Shown here in pieces: positions 49,576 through 58,041 of a stretch of 64,000 nt of DNA. The notes beneath the pieces are model-generated. The model saw nothing but the letters and a program-made list of their open reading frames with translations, did no database searches and was not told the origin of the DNA. The position numbers and the translations under genes are program-made. Origin of the DNA: Verrucomicrobiaceae bacterium. GTDB lineage: Bacteria; Verrucomicrobiota; Verrucomicrobiia; Verrucomicrobiales; Verrucomicrobiaceae. Location: assembly GCA_947507875.1 (NCBI GenBank), contig CANNQP010000002.1, positions 62,001 through 126,000 on the forward strand. The letters are read 5' to 3'. Every line of letters starts with the position of its first letter. The stretch's first letter is position 1.

Positions 49576-49694
49576 GGGAACTTGTTCACCGTTCATCGAA
49601 AACCTGGTGATTCCGGGCGTTTCTGAAATTCTTGCACACGGATGAAAAAACGCGGTCTGGTACATTCACCTGATGTGGACAGTCTTCAGCAGGT

Positions 49695-50228
49695 ATGACC
49701 TCACGAGAAACTCGAGCCACACAAACTTTCCTGAGTTATCATGACTTCGTCAAAGCCATGGCACTGAAATATGCGCCGTGGCCAGGACTTACCGAAGACA
49801 TCTCTCAACAGGTCTTCCTGGAGTTTATCGCCAAAGAGGAACGCTGGGATCTCGAAAGAGACCTACGCCCCCTGCTGGCCACCATGACTCGCTTTGTAGC
49901 CATGCGGCTATGGCGTGAGCGCACTCGTGAAAAGCCGGAAGTGGTTCAAAAACTAGCCGAGCACATCCGGCAACTGTCCGAAGAGCAGCAGATCGAACCT
50001 CGTTTTGAACAAGAGATCGGGTTGCTCAACGAATGCTTAAACAAACTGCCCGACACAAGCAGGAATTTGGTTCAGCTGTATTATTACCATGAGATCGGCA
50101 CACCTGAAATCGCAGAGCAGCTTAACATGAAAGCTGACACCGTGTGTCGAGCGCTGTCTCGTGTGCGTGAAAAGTTAAGGGAATGTATTCAACGCCGCCT
50201 CCAAGCAGCTGCTTCTAGTTATGCATGA
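49695..50228 (+). CDS. ECF-like sigma factor of the planctomycete/verrucomicrobial type
   Basis: The 177-residue protein has sigma region 2 (YHDFVKAMALKYAPWPGLTE, DISQQVFLEFIAKEERWDLE) and region 4 (LNKLPDTSRNLVQLYYYHEI, GTPEIAEQLNMKADTVCRAL). The absence of region 3 and small size place it among ECF-type factors, and the pattern is like the TIGR02989 group of Rhodopirellula/Verrucomicrobium. It overlaps the following FecR-like gene by 8 bases, so the two are translationally coupled. The FecR-like protein is the expected partner or anti-sigma factor. Confidence 0.9.
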   Translation: MTSRETRATQTFLSYHDFVKAMALKYAPWPGLTEDISQQVFLEFIAKEERWDLERDLRPLLATMTRFVAMRLWRERTREKPEVVQKLAEHIRQLSEEQQIEPRFEQEIGLLNECLNKLPDTSRNLVQLYYYHEIGTPEIAEQLNMKADTVCRALSRVREKLRECIQRRLQAAASSYA

Positions 50229-51741
50229 TCCAGTGACCGATCCCGAAGTTCTCCTTCAGCGCTATGTCGAAGATCGACTAAGCCATGAAGACGCCTTAGC
50301 GATGATGGAACTTTTGACCCGTGACCCAACCTGGCTGAACAAGATCACCTCGCAGCTTCAGACGGATGCGATGCTTCGTGAAGTGTCCAAGATCTCCTGC
50401 CGAAGTCAGGACTTCAAAGTACAAATGCCGCGCAGGCATTTTCAGTGGAGAGCTTCCCTAACGCGCTTAGCGATCGCGGCTTCCATTGCCTTTGCTTTCT
50501 TCTTGATCTATCCACCTGATGAAGAAGCAGAGCTGACCACGAACGCGGTCGCTGTTTTGATGAGCGCAGACCATGCTCAATGGAGTGGCTATTCCCCCAA
50601 GCAAGGAATGCCTTTAGCTCCGACCGTTTTACACCTCACTCATGGTTTGGCACAAATCGAGTTTTATCAAGGGGCTCGCGTCACCCTGGAAGGCCCCGCG
50701 AAGTTTGAGCTTTTATCGACCAATTCTGCACGATGCACTCAAGGAAAGCTGAGCGCTCACGTGCCGCCGCAGGCGAAGGGCTTTCGCATCGAAACCCCCA
50801 AGGGCACCCTTGTCGATCTAGGCACTGACTTTGGTCTCGACATGAATATGCCATCTCCCGAGATCCATGTGTTCAAAGGCGAAGTTCAATTGCACCGGGA
50901 AAGCGCAGCCATTTTGCCCATCAAGGGAGGTGAAGCGCTGGCTTTAAGTTATCCATCCAAAAAATCGAATGCGGATCAGGTTGCCTTTGAATCACTGGCC
51001 ACACTCGATCAGCGCACGGCAGCATCACAACGCCAAGCTTTTCAAAATTGGCTAACTTTGTCGTCTGACTGGAAAGCGGATCCTTCGATGCTTCTGCACC
51101 TTGATTTTCAGGACGCCAAACACACGCGAAGTCTGCGTAACCATAGCCTTCAGGCCGCAAACATTCCCGATGCCAGCATCGTCGGCTGCCAATGGACTCA
51201 AGGCCGTTGGCCTGGAAAACAAGCTCTCGAATTTCGCAATGTGAGCGACCGGGTGAGACTAAGCCTTCCCGGAGAATACTCCGCCATCACTCTGTGCGCA
51301 TGGGTCAGAGTGGATAGCCTGGATCGGGCCTTCAACTCTCTATTCATGGTTCAAGGTTATGAAAATGGGGGCATGCATTGGCAAATCACCAGAGACGGCA
51401 AACTCCGACTCGGCTTAGCAGGGCGATCGGGAGCGCCTAACCATGATTATGATACGCCTTCCATCATCACCCCTGATCGATTTGGTCGCTGGATTCATTT
51501 GGTTACGGTGATCGACCCTAGCTCACACGAAGTGCGTCATTATCTCAATGGAGAACTGGCCGCTCGCCTGCCTCGCCTGCATACCTTCAAAGTTCAGATG
51601 CCGCTGGCTGAATTGGGCAACTGGAACAATGGAGGTCGATTTGGCAGCTCCGCCATCCGGCACTTCAGCGGTCTGATGGATGAGTTTATGCTTTCCGCTC
51701 GAGTTCTATCGGATCGTGAGATTGAGCAGTGTGCTCAATGA
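50221..51741 (+). CDS. FecR-domain membrane protein with LamG/concanavalin domain
   Basis: The 506-residue protein begins with a cytoplasmic part of about 80 residues (an anti-sigma-like helical region), then a membrane segment (LAIAASIAFAFFLIY). Outside is a FecR domain (GARVTLEGPAKFELLSTNSA, GFRIETPKGTLVDLGTDFGL, VFKGEVQLH). From about residue 290 comes a LamG-like jelly roll (ITLCAWVRVDSLDRAFNSLF, IHLVTVIDPSSHEVRHYLNG). This sigma/FecR/LamG arrangement recurs in Verrucomicrobia and Planctomycetes; the LamG domain suggests carbohydrate or surface sensing (inference). The usual TonB receptor partner of FecR is not adjacent. Confidence 0.9.
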   Translation: MHDPVTDPEVLLQRYVEDRLSHEDALAMMELLTRDPTWLNKITSQLQTDAMLREVSKISCRSQDFKVQMPRRHFQWRASLTRLAIAASIAFAFFLIYPPDEEAELTTNAVAVLMSADHAQWSGYSPKQGMPLAPTVLHLTHGLAQIEFYQGARVTLEGPAKFELLSTNSARCTQGKLSAHVPPQAKGFRIETPKGTLVDLGTDFGLDMNMPSPEIHVFKGEVQLHRESAAILPIKGGEALALSYPSKKSNADQVAFESLATLDQRTAASQRQAFQNWLTLSSDWKADPSMLLHLDFQDAKHTRSLRNHSLQAANIPDASIVGCQWTQGRWPGKQALEFRNVSDRVRLSLPGEYSAITLCAWVRVDSLDRAFNSLFMVQGYENGGMHWQITRDGKLRLGLAGRSGAPNHDYDTPSIITPDRFGRWIHLVTVIDPSSHEVRHYLNGELAARLPRLHTFKVQMPLAELGNWNNGGRFGSSAIRHFSGLMDEFMLSARVLSDREIEQCAQ

Positions 51742-51746
51742 TCACT

Positions 51747-51980
51747 TCATGAACCAGGCTTTTTAGCAGTCACAGGATAGCGCGAGGGATCTTTTTCATA
51801 AAGGGCCATGCATTCGACACAGCAAAAAGCAACGTTGCCCTTTTCTGTAAAAAGCCGGTAGATGATTCGAACCGCGTTGCCATCCACAGGACACTTGTCG
51901 TTAATGGCGGGTCCGCCTTTGGCGAACACAGAGGAGATGGCAATGAGCGCTAAAAGCAAACAGGGGAATCGTGTTTTCAT
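51747..51980 (-). CDS. Small exported cysteine-containing (YHS/metal-binding-like) protein
   Basis: From the ATG at 51980 the 77-residue product has a signal peptide (MKTRFPCLLLALIAISSVFA). The mature part reads INDKCPVDGNAVRIIYRL ... VAFCCVECMALYEKDPSRY, with CPV, CC and CxxC-type cysteines. This resembles the YHS/TRASH pattern (CPVxG...FCCxxC...F..DP..Y) used for binding soft metals such as copper, but the N-terminal half is short. It lies on the minus strand 130 bases downstream of ssb. Confidence 0.78.
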   Translation of the reverse strand: MKTRFPCLLLALIAISSVFAKGGPAINDKCPVDGNAVRIIYRLFTEKGNVAFCCVECMALYEKDPSRYPVTAKKPGS

Positions 51981-52110
51981 GACGCAGGATGTGTTTTCCA
52001 AGCTCCATGCTGAAGCTTGATGAGCCCCTAACGTGATGACCGGACCACCCCTTGGCTGCTAAACAAGCTAGGTCAAAATGTTCACAAATCACGCACAGTC
52101 CGTTTTAGCT

Positions 52111-52692
52111 TCAAAACGGAATGTCATCCCCGTCCAGACCATCCGTAATCGGGCCTTCGCCAAAATCATCATGCTTCTCCTGAATGGGAGGCGCTGAACG
52201 CGGCGCAGATCTCTGCGGCACCGATGGCCGTTGTGCATAGGTATTGCCACCGGCGGAATTTCCAGCGGGTCGTCTTGGCGCGGGCGCAGGTGCGCTGTAG
52301 CCACCTGACTCGGGGGCACCTTCATCGGGGTAAGATTGGCCACCAGCCCCGGCCCCTGCAGAACCCAACAACTGCATGTTCTCACAAACCACTTTGATTT
52401 TGTTTCGCTTTTGTCCCGTGGCCTTGTCCTCCCAAGTGTCCATCTGGAGTCGTCCCTCAATGAAAACAGGCTTTCCCTTGTGTAGCCATTGACCCGCGAC
52501 TTCCGCCTGTCTTCCCCACAAGGTGATGTCGAGATATGTGACCTCTTCTTGCCTTTCTCCCGTAGCCTCATTGATGAATCGGCGATTCACGGCCAAGCCG
52601 ATATCGCAAACGGCCGTGCCTTTGGGAGTAAAACGGACCTCGGGATCCCGCGTGAGGTTGCCGATGAGCATGACTTTATTCAAACTGGCCAT
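52111..52692 (-). CDS. ssb: Single-stranded DNA-binding protein
   Basis: SSB coats single-stranded DNA in replication and repair. The 193-residue protein opens with MASLNKVMLIGNLTRDPEVR and has the OB-fold core (AVCDIGLAVNRRFI, LDITLWGRQAEVAGQWLHKG, FIEGRLQMDTWED). The disordered Gly/Pro/Ala linker (about 115-180) is followed by the acidic tip GLDGDDIPF, the site of partner binding. It is divergent from the metal-binding lipoprotein gene, whose ATG is 88 bases away. Confidence 0.97.
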   Translation of the reverse strand: MASLNKVMLIGNLTRDPEVRFTPKGTAVCDIGLAVNRRFINEATGERQEEVTYLDITLWGRQAEVAGQWLHKGKPVFIEGRLQMDTWEDKATGQKRNKIKVVCENMQLLGSAGAGAGGQSYPDEGAPESGGYSAPAPAPRRPAGNSAGGNTYAQRPSVPQRSAPRSAPPIQEKHDDFGEGPITDGLDGDDIPF

Positions 52693-52780
52693 AGAATTTT
52701 ATCATAGCCACTCCCCCACCCTGCCGGCAACACTTTTGTCATTGGCAAAAGCACTCACCCCCCTGAACTTCCTTCAGTTT

Positions 52781-53689
52781 ATGAAATGGTTTATCCCCTC
52801 CCTCCTGATTCTTTGGGCTCTTTCCGCTTGCAAGCCAGCAAGCGAATCAGAGGCCAGTCAAAAAACAGCATCGGCTCACCATAAGCCGAAGGTTTACGTG
52901 GCGAACTACCCGTTGAAATTCTTCGCCGAACGACTCGGAGCAGAGGCCATCGAGGTACACTTCCCTGCGCCTAGCGATGAAGATCCTGTTTTTTGGCAAC
53001 CCGATGATGCCACCATCGCCGCTTTTCAAAATGCCGATCTTATCCTGATGAATGGTGCGACTTATTCCAAGTGGGCAGAGAAAATTACACTGCCAGAATC
53101 GAAGCTGGTGGATACATCCGCAGGCTTCAAAGCTCAGTTCATTGAAATCATGGCCGATGCCACTCACAGTCATGGCCCCGGAGGCGAACACAGCCACAGC
53201 GGCACCGCTTTCACCACATGGATCGATTTCACTCAAGCCATCCAGCAACTTGAGGCTACAAAAACATCTTTGACCAAGTTCACACAGAACGCGGAAAAAA
53301 ACTTCCTAGCCCTTCAGAGTGAGCTCAAGGCTCTTGATGCACGGATGGTCGCCGTCAGCCAACGCATCGCTAACGCGCCACTGATTGCCTCGCATCCGGT
53401 TTATCATTACTTCGCGCGTCGCTATGCGTTGAACATCCAAGCTGTTCTCTGGGAGCCTGAGATCGTGCCGGATGAAAAGGCTATGGCAGAGCTAAAAGCC
53501 ATTTTAGCCAAACATCCAGCCAAGTGGATGATCTGGGAAGGTGAGCCCGCCCAAGAAAGCGTTGCCAAGCTGGAAGCTATCGGTGTCAAAAGCGTGACCT
53601 TTGATCCCTGTGGGAACATGCCGGATAAAGGTGACTTTTTGAGTGTGATGAAGGCCAATGTCGAAAATCTCGAGAAGGCATTTCCATAA
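52781..53689 (+). CDS. Metal (zinc/manganese-type) ABC transporter binding lipoprotein
   Basis: From the ATG at 52781 the 302-residue product starts MKWFIPSLLILWALSAC with a good lipobox (ALSAC). It belongs to the ZnuA/TroA (cluster A-I) family: KVYVANYPLKFFAERLGAEA, ADLILMNGATYSKWAEK, an internal His-rich loop (DATHSHGPGGEHSHSGTA), LIASHPVYHYFARRYAL with metal-binding histidines, and MIWEGEPAQESVAKL. The His-rich loop points to zinc. Neither permease nor ATPase of the transporter is adjacent. The receptor and EF-hand-like protein at 54.8-58.0 kb could be functional neighbours (inference). Confidence 0.9.
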   Translation: MKWFIPSLLILWALSACKPASESEASQKTASAHHKPKVYVANYPLKFFAERLGAEAIEVHFPAPSDEDPVFWQPDDATIAAFQNADLILMNGATYSKWAEKITLPESKLVDTSAGFKAQFIEIMADATHSHGPGGEHSHSGTAFTTWIDFTQAIQQLEATKTSLTKFTQNAEKNFLALQSELKALDARMVAVSQRIANAPLIASHPVYHYFARRYALNIQAVLWEPEIVPDEKAMAELKAILAKHPAKWMIWEGEPAQESVAKLEAIGVKSVTFDPCGNMPDKGDFLSVMKANVENLEKAFP

Positions 53690-53797
53690 TCCATGATGAG
53701 AGCACGTGTCCTGCCTCTAGCTTGAAGGGTTGAAGCCCGCCCCCATTGGCGATCACTTTTCTTCTCTCTGTTGAGCTCATGTGAGCGAAACCACGGC

Positions 53798-54790
53798 CTA
53801 ACGTCCTTTTAGACATGCGCCAAGGAGCTCCAAGCTCACGTTCCCACCACTCAAAACACATGCGACTCGTGCCCCCTGCCACTGATGCGCTTGCTTTTTG
53901 AAAGCAGCCCAGGCCAGTGCGCCCGCTCCTTCGGGAAGGTGGTGGGTCGTTTGGATGAGCTCGCGCATGGCTTCTAGGGCTTCTTCATCATGGACGGTAA
54001 CTACGTCATGGGCATGACGAAGAATGCAAGACAGAGCTTCTTCATGAGGCCTGCGACAGGCAACGCCTTCCGCGACGCGTGTCAGGCTCGGCTGCTCAAC
54101 CAACGTTTTGCTCTCCCAGGAGCGGCGATAAGCAGGTGCGTGCTCGGAAACGACCCCAACAATGGCGACTTCAAGCCCCAATGCCTGCCGAGCAGCGGCT
54201 AATCCACAAAAGCCTGAACCCAAGCCGATGGGCACAAACACCACATCCAGTTTTGGAACTGCGCGAAAAAGCTCCATGCCATAGGAAGCGACACCGCAAA
54301 CCAACCATGGGTGAAACGATGGCACGGCATGCAGGCCTTCACACGAAGACAAGTCGCGAGAATGCTCCAGAGCATCCTGGAATTCGGCACCGTGCTCCAC
54401 GAGTTCAGCGCCGAGGGCTCGTATAGCTGCATTTTTTTCGGGGTTGTTGCCTCGCGGCACCACAATGACCGCTTTCAGACCCAATAGCTTTGCCGCAAAA
54501 CTGATCGACTGGCCATGGTTGCCTGTGCTGGCAGCGATGACCCCTTTGACATTAGGCTGCTGACGCCGCAAATGATCCAAGTAGACAAGCCCACCTCTGA
54601 TTTTAAAGGCACCAACAGGCGTTAAATTTTCGTGCTTCAGCCAAAGCTCTGCGTTCCACGACAGGTTAAGAAGAGGCCATTGCCGAGTGGGGGTCTCCGG
54701 AACATGCGCGCGAATGAATTGAGTCGCAGATTCGATCTCGGAAAGGGTAGGCAGCTGGGGGTCAAAGTCCCGCATCATGGCGTTTGCCAT
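53798..54790 (-). CDS. PLP-dependent threonine/serine dehydratase-like protein
   Basis: From the ATG at 54790 the 330-residue product shows the fold type II PLP enzyme pattern: the lysine that binds PLP in TPVGAFKIRGGLVYL, ASTGNHGQSISFAAKLLG, VFVPIGLGSGFCGLAAARQ (phosphate loop) and VACVLSGGNVSLELL near the end. It should deaminate threonine or serine to the 2-oxo acid, or act as a related racemase. It lacks the C-terminal ACT-like regulatory domain of biosynthetic IlvA. The gene is followed on the same strand, in upstream order, by the TonB receptor gene ending at 54830. Confidence 0.88.
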   Translation of the reverse strand: MANAMMRDFDPQLPTLSEIESATQFIRAHVPETPTRQWPLLNLSWNAELWLKHENLTPVGAFKIRGGLVYLDHLRRQQPNVKGVIAASTGNHGQSISFAAKLLGLKAVIVVPRGNNPEKNAAIRALGAELVEHGAEFQDALEHSRDLSSCEGLHAVPSFHPWLVCGVASYGMELFRAVPKLDVVFVPIGLGSGFCGLAAARQALGLEVAIVGVVSEHAPAYRRSWESKTLVEQPSLTRVAEGVACRRPHEEALSCILRHAHDVVTVHDEEALEAMRELIQTTHHLPEGAGALAWAAFKKQAHQWQGARVACVLSGGNVSLELLGACLKGR

Positions 54791-54829
54791 GCGTGAAATC
54801 CTCACCCCCGTCAAGCTACGTTGAATCAA

Positions 54830-56992
54830 CTACCAGCGCACTGTTGCACCGAAGATCGCATTGAATCCAGGCTCGTTGGAACCAGAGCCTGCATAGCGGT
54901 AGGGACGATCTGCCAAGTTTTCCAGGGCCACGTTGACGCCCAGGTTGCGTGTGATTTCCCACCCTCCACGGATCGCTAGCATGAAAAAGCCTGGATTTCC
55001 ACCGGCTGGAATTCGGGTACTATCGAGGCGATCAGAGGTGCTGAGTCGATCATAATCAGACTGGCCGAGAGCGACGAATTCAGACCAGAGACGACGATCA
55101 GGCGTCTGCCAGCGCACTCCTGCGCGCCACATGATTGGCACGACACGAGAGGCCGGTTCATCCACCATTTGGCCAGAAGCACCGACGAATTGTGAAACAC
55201 GACCTTCGGTCCAGGTGACATGACCAAAGACAGACCAGGATGGGGTAAATCTCAAGTCAGCAGCGAGCTCAACGCCATGAATGAATCCATCTCCGCCATT
55301 CTTTTTCTGGACCACGATATTCGGACCAATGACTTCGTTGGTGCGCTGACGAACGATCATGTTATCGATTTTGGTGTAAAAGTAGCTCAGGCTGCTGCTC
55401 AAGCGTTCTGTGTCGACCTTGAGCCCCATCTCGAAGTTGATGAATTCCTCAGGATCAAGACCGGTTGAGGGCAATTCGAGTTCACCGGAACGCGCAATGT
55501 CGAGTCGAGACAAGTCTGAAAGGTTAGGGGCGCGGAATCCCTGCGAGATGCCGGCAAACGCTCGCCATTGATCCTTGTCATCCAGATCATAAATCACCCG
55601 AGCATTCGCGGAGAAGTTTTGCCAGTTCTCATTCATGCTATCATATACAATTTGAGTCGTATCACGGTTGTCATAGCGTCCTACATCGGCACTGGCATAA
55701 GTGTAGCGGCCGCCCAAGAACAGATGAAGACGATCTCCGCAGGTGATTTCATCCATCAGATAGGCCCCCAGAAGGTGATAAGACGCATCATCACCCACAG
55801 GACCTTGGATAGCATGGGAGACAAAGGTTCCATTCAGGCGGTAGCGCTGGCTGCCACTCGCTACCCAATCCCGGTAATAATCGACACCATAGGTTAGCAA
55901 GCCAATCGGGGATTCGCTTTGCAGTTGCAAGTCAAGGCCCAGGGTTCTCACCGTCGTTTGACTGAAGTCTTGGCGATTGTCGCTCACACGTCGGATTCGA
56001 TGTTCGATTTCCTCCAGCGATTGCAAAGAAAGAGTCAGGCTAGCGCTATCGATCATCCCATCCAGATTTTGGCCAGCCAGACGAATGTAGGAAAGGGAGC
56101 GCTCTTGGTCATAAGCGCGCTTCAAATCGTCTGTGTTGTTCACAGGTCTGATGCCATCAAAAGGAATGCGATCACGGGTGACATGCGTTCGCCAAACATC
56201 GTTTTGACGGAGATTCTGATGCACGGCAGTCAGCGTCCAATTTGGGTCGAGTGTGATATCCAAACGCCCATCATAAGACCACTCATCATATCCAGTCCGG
56301 GGCTGATCGCCGAACTCCGCATCATGAACATCGCCAAAGTATTTCAGGCTAGCGCCGAGGTGAAGTCCCCACTCCCCCCCCTGACCGAACTGCACTTCTT
56401 GGCGCATGACATTGCTCTCTTCAGCGGTGGAACCTCGGTATGAACTGAGTCCGTGGAAGAAGAAGCCAGGTGCTTCCTGCTGCCATCCAGAGTTTTTGGT
56501 GAGAACGTTCAGCGTACCTCCAATCGAGTCACTTCCATACACGGTGCTCCCTTGCCCAGGAACCAGCTCGATTTGGTCAATCGAAAAGCTATCAATCGTA
56601 TTCCAATATTGGTTGGGTCCTTCCCGAAAGATGCTGTTGTTGAATCTAATGCCATCGATCAAGGCTAGATTCCGAAAGCCAGTAAAACCGCGAATGAAAG
56701 GCGAGCCCTGCCCATTGGCTGTTTTCTGAACATTAACGCCTGGCAATTCGCGTAGAGCTTCTGGCAAGGTTCGGTTTTGACGTTCCAGAAGTTGGTCAGC
56801 TTCCAAGACACGCACCTGACTTGGCACTTCAGCCAACGATTTCTGATTGCGCGTCGCAGTGATGATGACCGGAGGCAACTCTTCGTCAGCCTTGATCACT
56901 GCGTCTTTTTTCTCCTCCATTTGAGCGAGAAGAGAACAAGGCAAAAGGCTCGATAGCATCCATATGGATTTGGTTCGGGAAGATAAAAACAT
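54830..56992 (-). CDS. TonB-dependent outer membrane receptor
   Basis: The 720-residue protein starts with a signal-like stretch (WMLSSLLPCSLLAQ). A TonB-box-like segment (LPPVIITATRNQKSLAEVP) precedes the plug domain (LPEALRELPGVNVQKTANGQ, SPFIRGFTGFRNLALIDGIR, PGQGSTVYGSDSIGGTLNVL). The rest is a beta barrel ending in a terminal aromatic residue (TVRW), as outer-membrane barrels do. The plug most resembles siderophore/haem/metal-type receptors, but the ligand cannot be told. The stop codon of the dehydratase gene's upstream side lies next to its end; a 317-base leader precedes it. Confidence 0.93.
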   Translation of the reverse strand: MFLSSRTKSIWMLSSLLPCSLLAQMEEKKDAVIKADEELPPVIITATRNQKSLAEVPSQVRVLEADQLLERQNRTLPEALRELPGVNVQKTANGQGSPFIRGFTGFRNLALIDGIRFNNSIFREGPNQYWNTIDSFSIDQIELVPGQGSTVYGSDSIGGTLNVLTKNSGWQQEAPGFFFHGLSSYRGSTAEESNVMRQEVQFGQGGEWGLHLGASLKYFGDVHDAEFGDQPRTGYDEWSYDGRLDITLDPNWTLTAVHQNLRQNDVWRTHVTRDRIPFDGIRPVNNTDDLKRAYDQERSLSYIRLAGQNLDGMIDSASLTLSLQSLEEIEHRIRRVSDNRQDFSQTTVRTLGLDLQLQSESPIGLLTYGVDYYRDWVASGSQRYRLNGTFVSHAIQGPVGDDASYHLLGAYLMDEITCGDRLHLFLGGRYTYASADVGRYDNRDTTQIVYDSMNENWQNFSANARVIYDLDDKDQWRAFAGISQGFRAPNLSDLSRLDIARSGELELPSTGLDPEEFINFEMGLKVDTERLSSSLSYFYTKIDNMIVRQRTNEVIGPNIVVQKKNGGDGFIHGVELAADLRFTPSWSVFGHVTWTEGRVSQFVGASGQMVDEPASRVVPIMWRAGVRWQTPDRRLWSEFVALGQSDYDRLSTSDRLDSTRIPAGGNPGFFMLAIRGGWEITRNLGVNVALENLADRPYRYAGSGSNEPGFNAIFGATVRW

Positions 56993-57309
56993 GGGGAGGC
57001 TGCATCACCACCAGAATGGGTGCATCTTGTCATGTTCTATCTTTTTTAACCTGGGCAGTTGGACGCGACTGGCCCTTTGTTCACTTCCATGGAGCAATTT
57101 TTGATCATCTTCTGCCACATCCCTGGCGAACGCTTTGCGGGCTGGATCGCAAATGGGGAACTTGGCATGAGCCATCTATCCTCCCGGATGGTTGCCGAGA
57201 GAAGGCATGACAAAACCCTCTGATCTATGGAAATTCGTCGAGCCAACGAGCCAAACGCAGGTGCCTTCCGTGCTGTTTTTGGTTTAAGGTAACAAAAAGA
57301 GAACCCGCT
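56993..57309. other. 317-base divergent intergenic region; possible structured leader of the TonB receptor
   Basis: No recognisable gene is seen. On the minus strand the region contains CGGCAACCATCCGGGAGGAT (about 57177-57196) with a hairpin (ATCC/GGAT) followed by ATGCCAAGTTCCCC. GGCAACC...TGCCAA-TTCC recalls the core of SAM-I-type riboswitches, but the remaining SAM-I elements are not convincing, so no class is assigned. Two short minus-strand frames start after a GGGAGG sequence here (about 40 and 56 codons), but neither looks like a known protein. TGCATCACCACCAGAATGGG + TGCA, an imperfect palindrome at about 57002-57025, lies just before the receptor start. Confidence 0.3.
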
Positions 57310-58029
57310 ATGCTTTTATTTCCTCGAAGATATTGGCTTGGTTATTTCAAGCTGTGGCTATCGACGGTTATGCTCCTTGTTGTTTCGACGCGTAGCTTTG
57401 GTCATCCCGCAGACGTTCAGTATCTACAGATTCATCTCTTGCGAGATCGCGCGGAATTACGTTTCACCTTCAATCTATGGATTCTTGCGAAGTTTTGCCC
57501 AAATCTCGATGCCGATCATGATGGACAACTGCGTCCACCCGAACTCGACCATGCAAAAATTGAGCTGCTTGAGTATCTACGACATCATGTTCACCTAGCC
57601 ATCAACGGGAAGGCGACCCCCCTGCCTGCTTGGGTCGATTTCCAGACTCTCTGGCCTAACCCAGAGTCCGCCGTGCGTGAGACCGACTTTGCAGCACGCC
57701 ACTTCGACGTATCGTTCGAATGCACGACCCACCCGGTGTTGGATAGCCTTGGTCTCAAGTTCACGTTGTGGAAAGAAGCAGGTCCCCAGGCGACGATCGA
57801 GGCGACGTTTGATCAAGAGGATTGGAGAACGCATATCCCGTTCAGCATGAACGAGCCGGATTACGTGCATTACACAGGTTTCCGTTTGGATGATTTGTTT
57901 CTTGCGCCTCAAACTAGAGCGAAGGCCAGCGGAGTTCCGTTCCACGCATGGAAACCGTGGGCGATGATTTTTCTTGGTAGTGGAGTTGTGCTGTTGATCC
58001 TTCGAAGAGTGGCACACAGGCCATCGTAA
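57310..58029 (+). CDS. Exported membrane-anchored protein with EF-hand-like loop
   Basis: The 239-residue protein has a signal-like start (LWLSTVMLLVVSTRSFGHP), a beta-rich body (VQYLQIHLLRDRAELRFTFN), an EF-hand-like loop DADHDGQLRPPE, and a C-terminal membrane segment (MIFLGSGVVLLIL) before a basic tail. The beginning of the mature part resembles the N-terminal, exported portion of HupE/UreJ_2-type metal transport proteins, but no transmembrane transporter body follows. A metal-related role is therefore only a suggestion. It is 3 to 12 bases upstream of the M20 peptidase frame and likely shares its transcript. Confidence 0.7.
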   Translation: MLLFPRRYWLGYFKLWLSTVMLLVVSTRSFGHPADVQYLQIHLLRDRAELRFTFNLWILAKFCPNLDADHDGQLRPPELDHAKIELLEYLRHHVHLAINGKATPLPAWVDFQTLWPNPESAVRETDFAARHFDVSFECTTHPVLDSLGLKFTLWKEAGPQATIEATFDQEDWRTHIPFSMNEPDYVHYTGFRLDDLFLAPQTRAKASGVPFHAWKPWAMIFLGSGVVLLILRRVAHRPS

Positions 58030-58041
58030 TGGTTGAATCTC

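Noticed and set aside
57002..57237. Cobalamin or SAM riboswitch upstream of the TonB receptor
   Set aside because: Cobalamin boxes are absent. SAM-I likeness is limited to one helix and is reported only as a weak candidate.
57046..57246. 66-codon minus-strand frame upstream of the TonB receptor
   Set aside because: Starts at a poor codon, has no homology I recognise, and overlaps a possible structured leader; kept only as intergenic.
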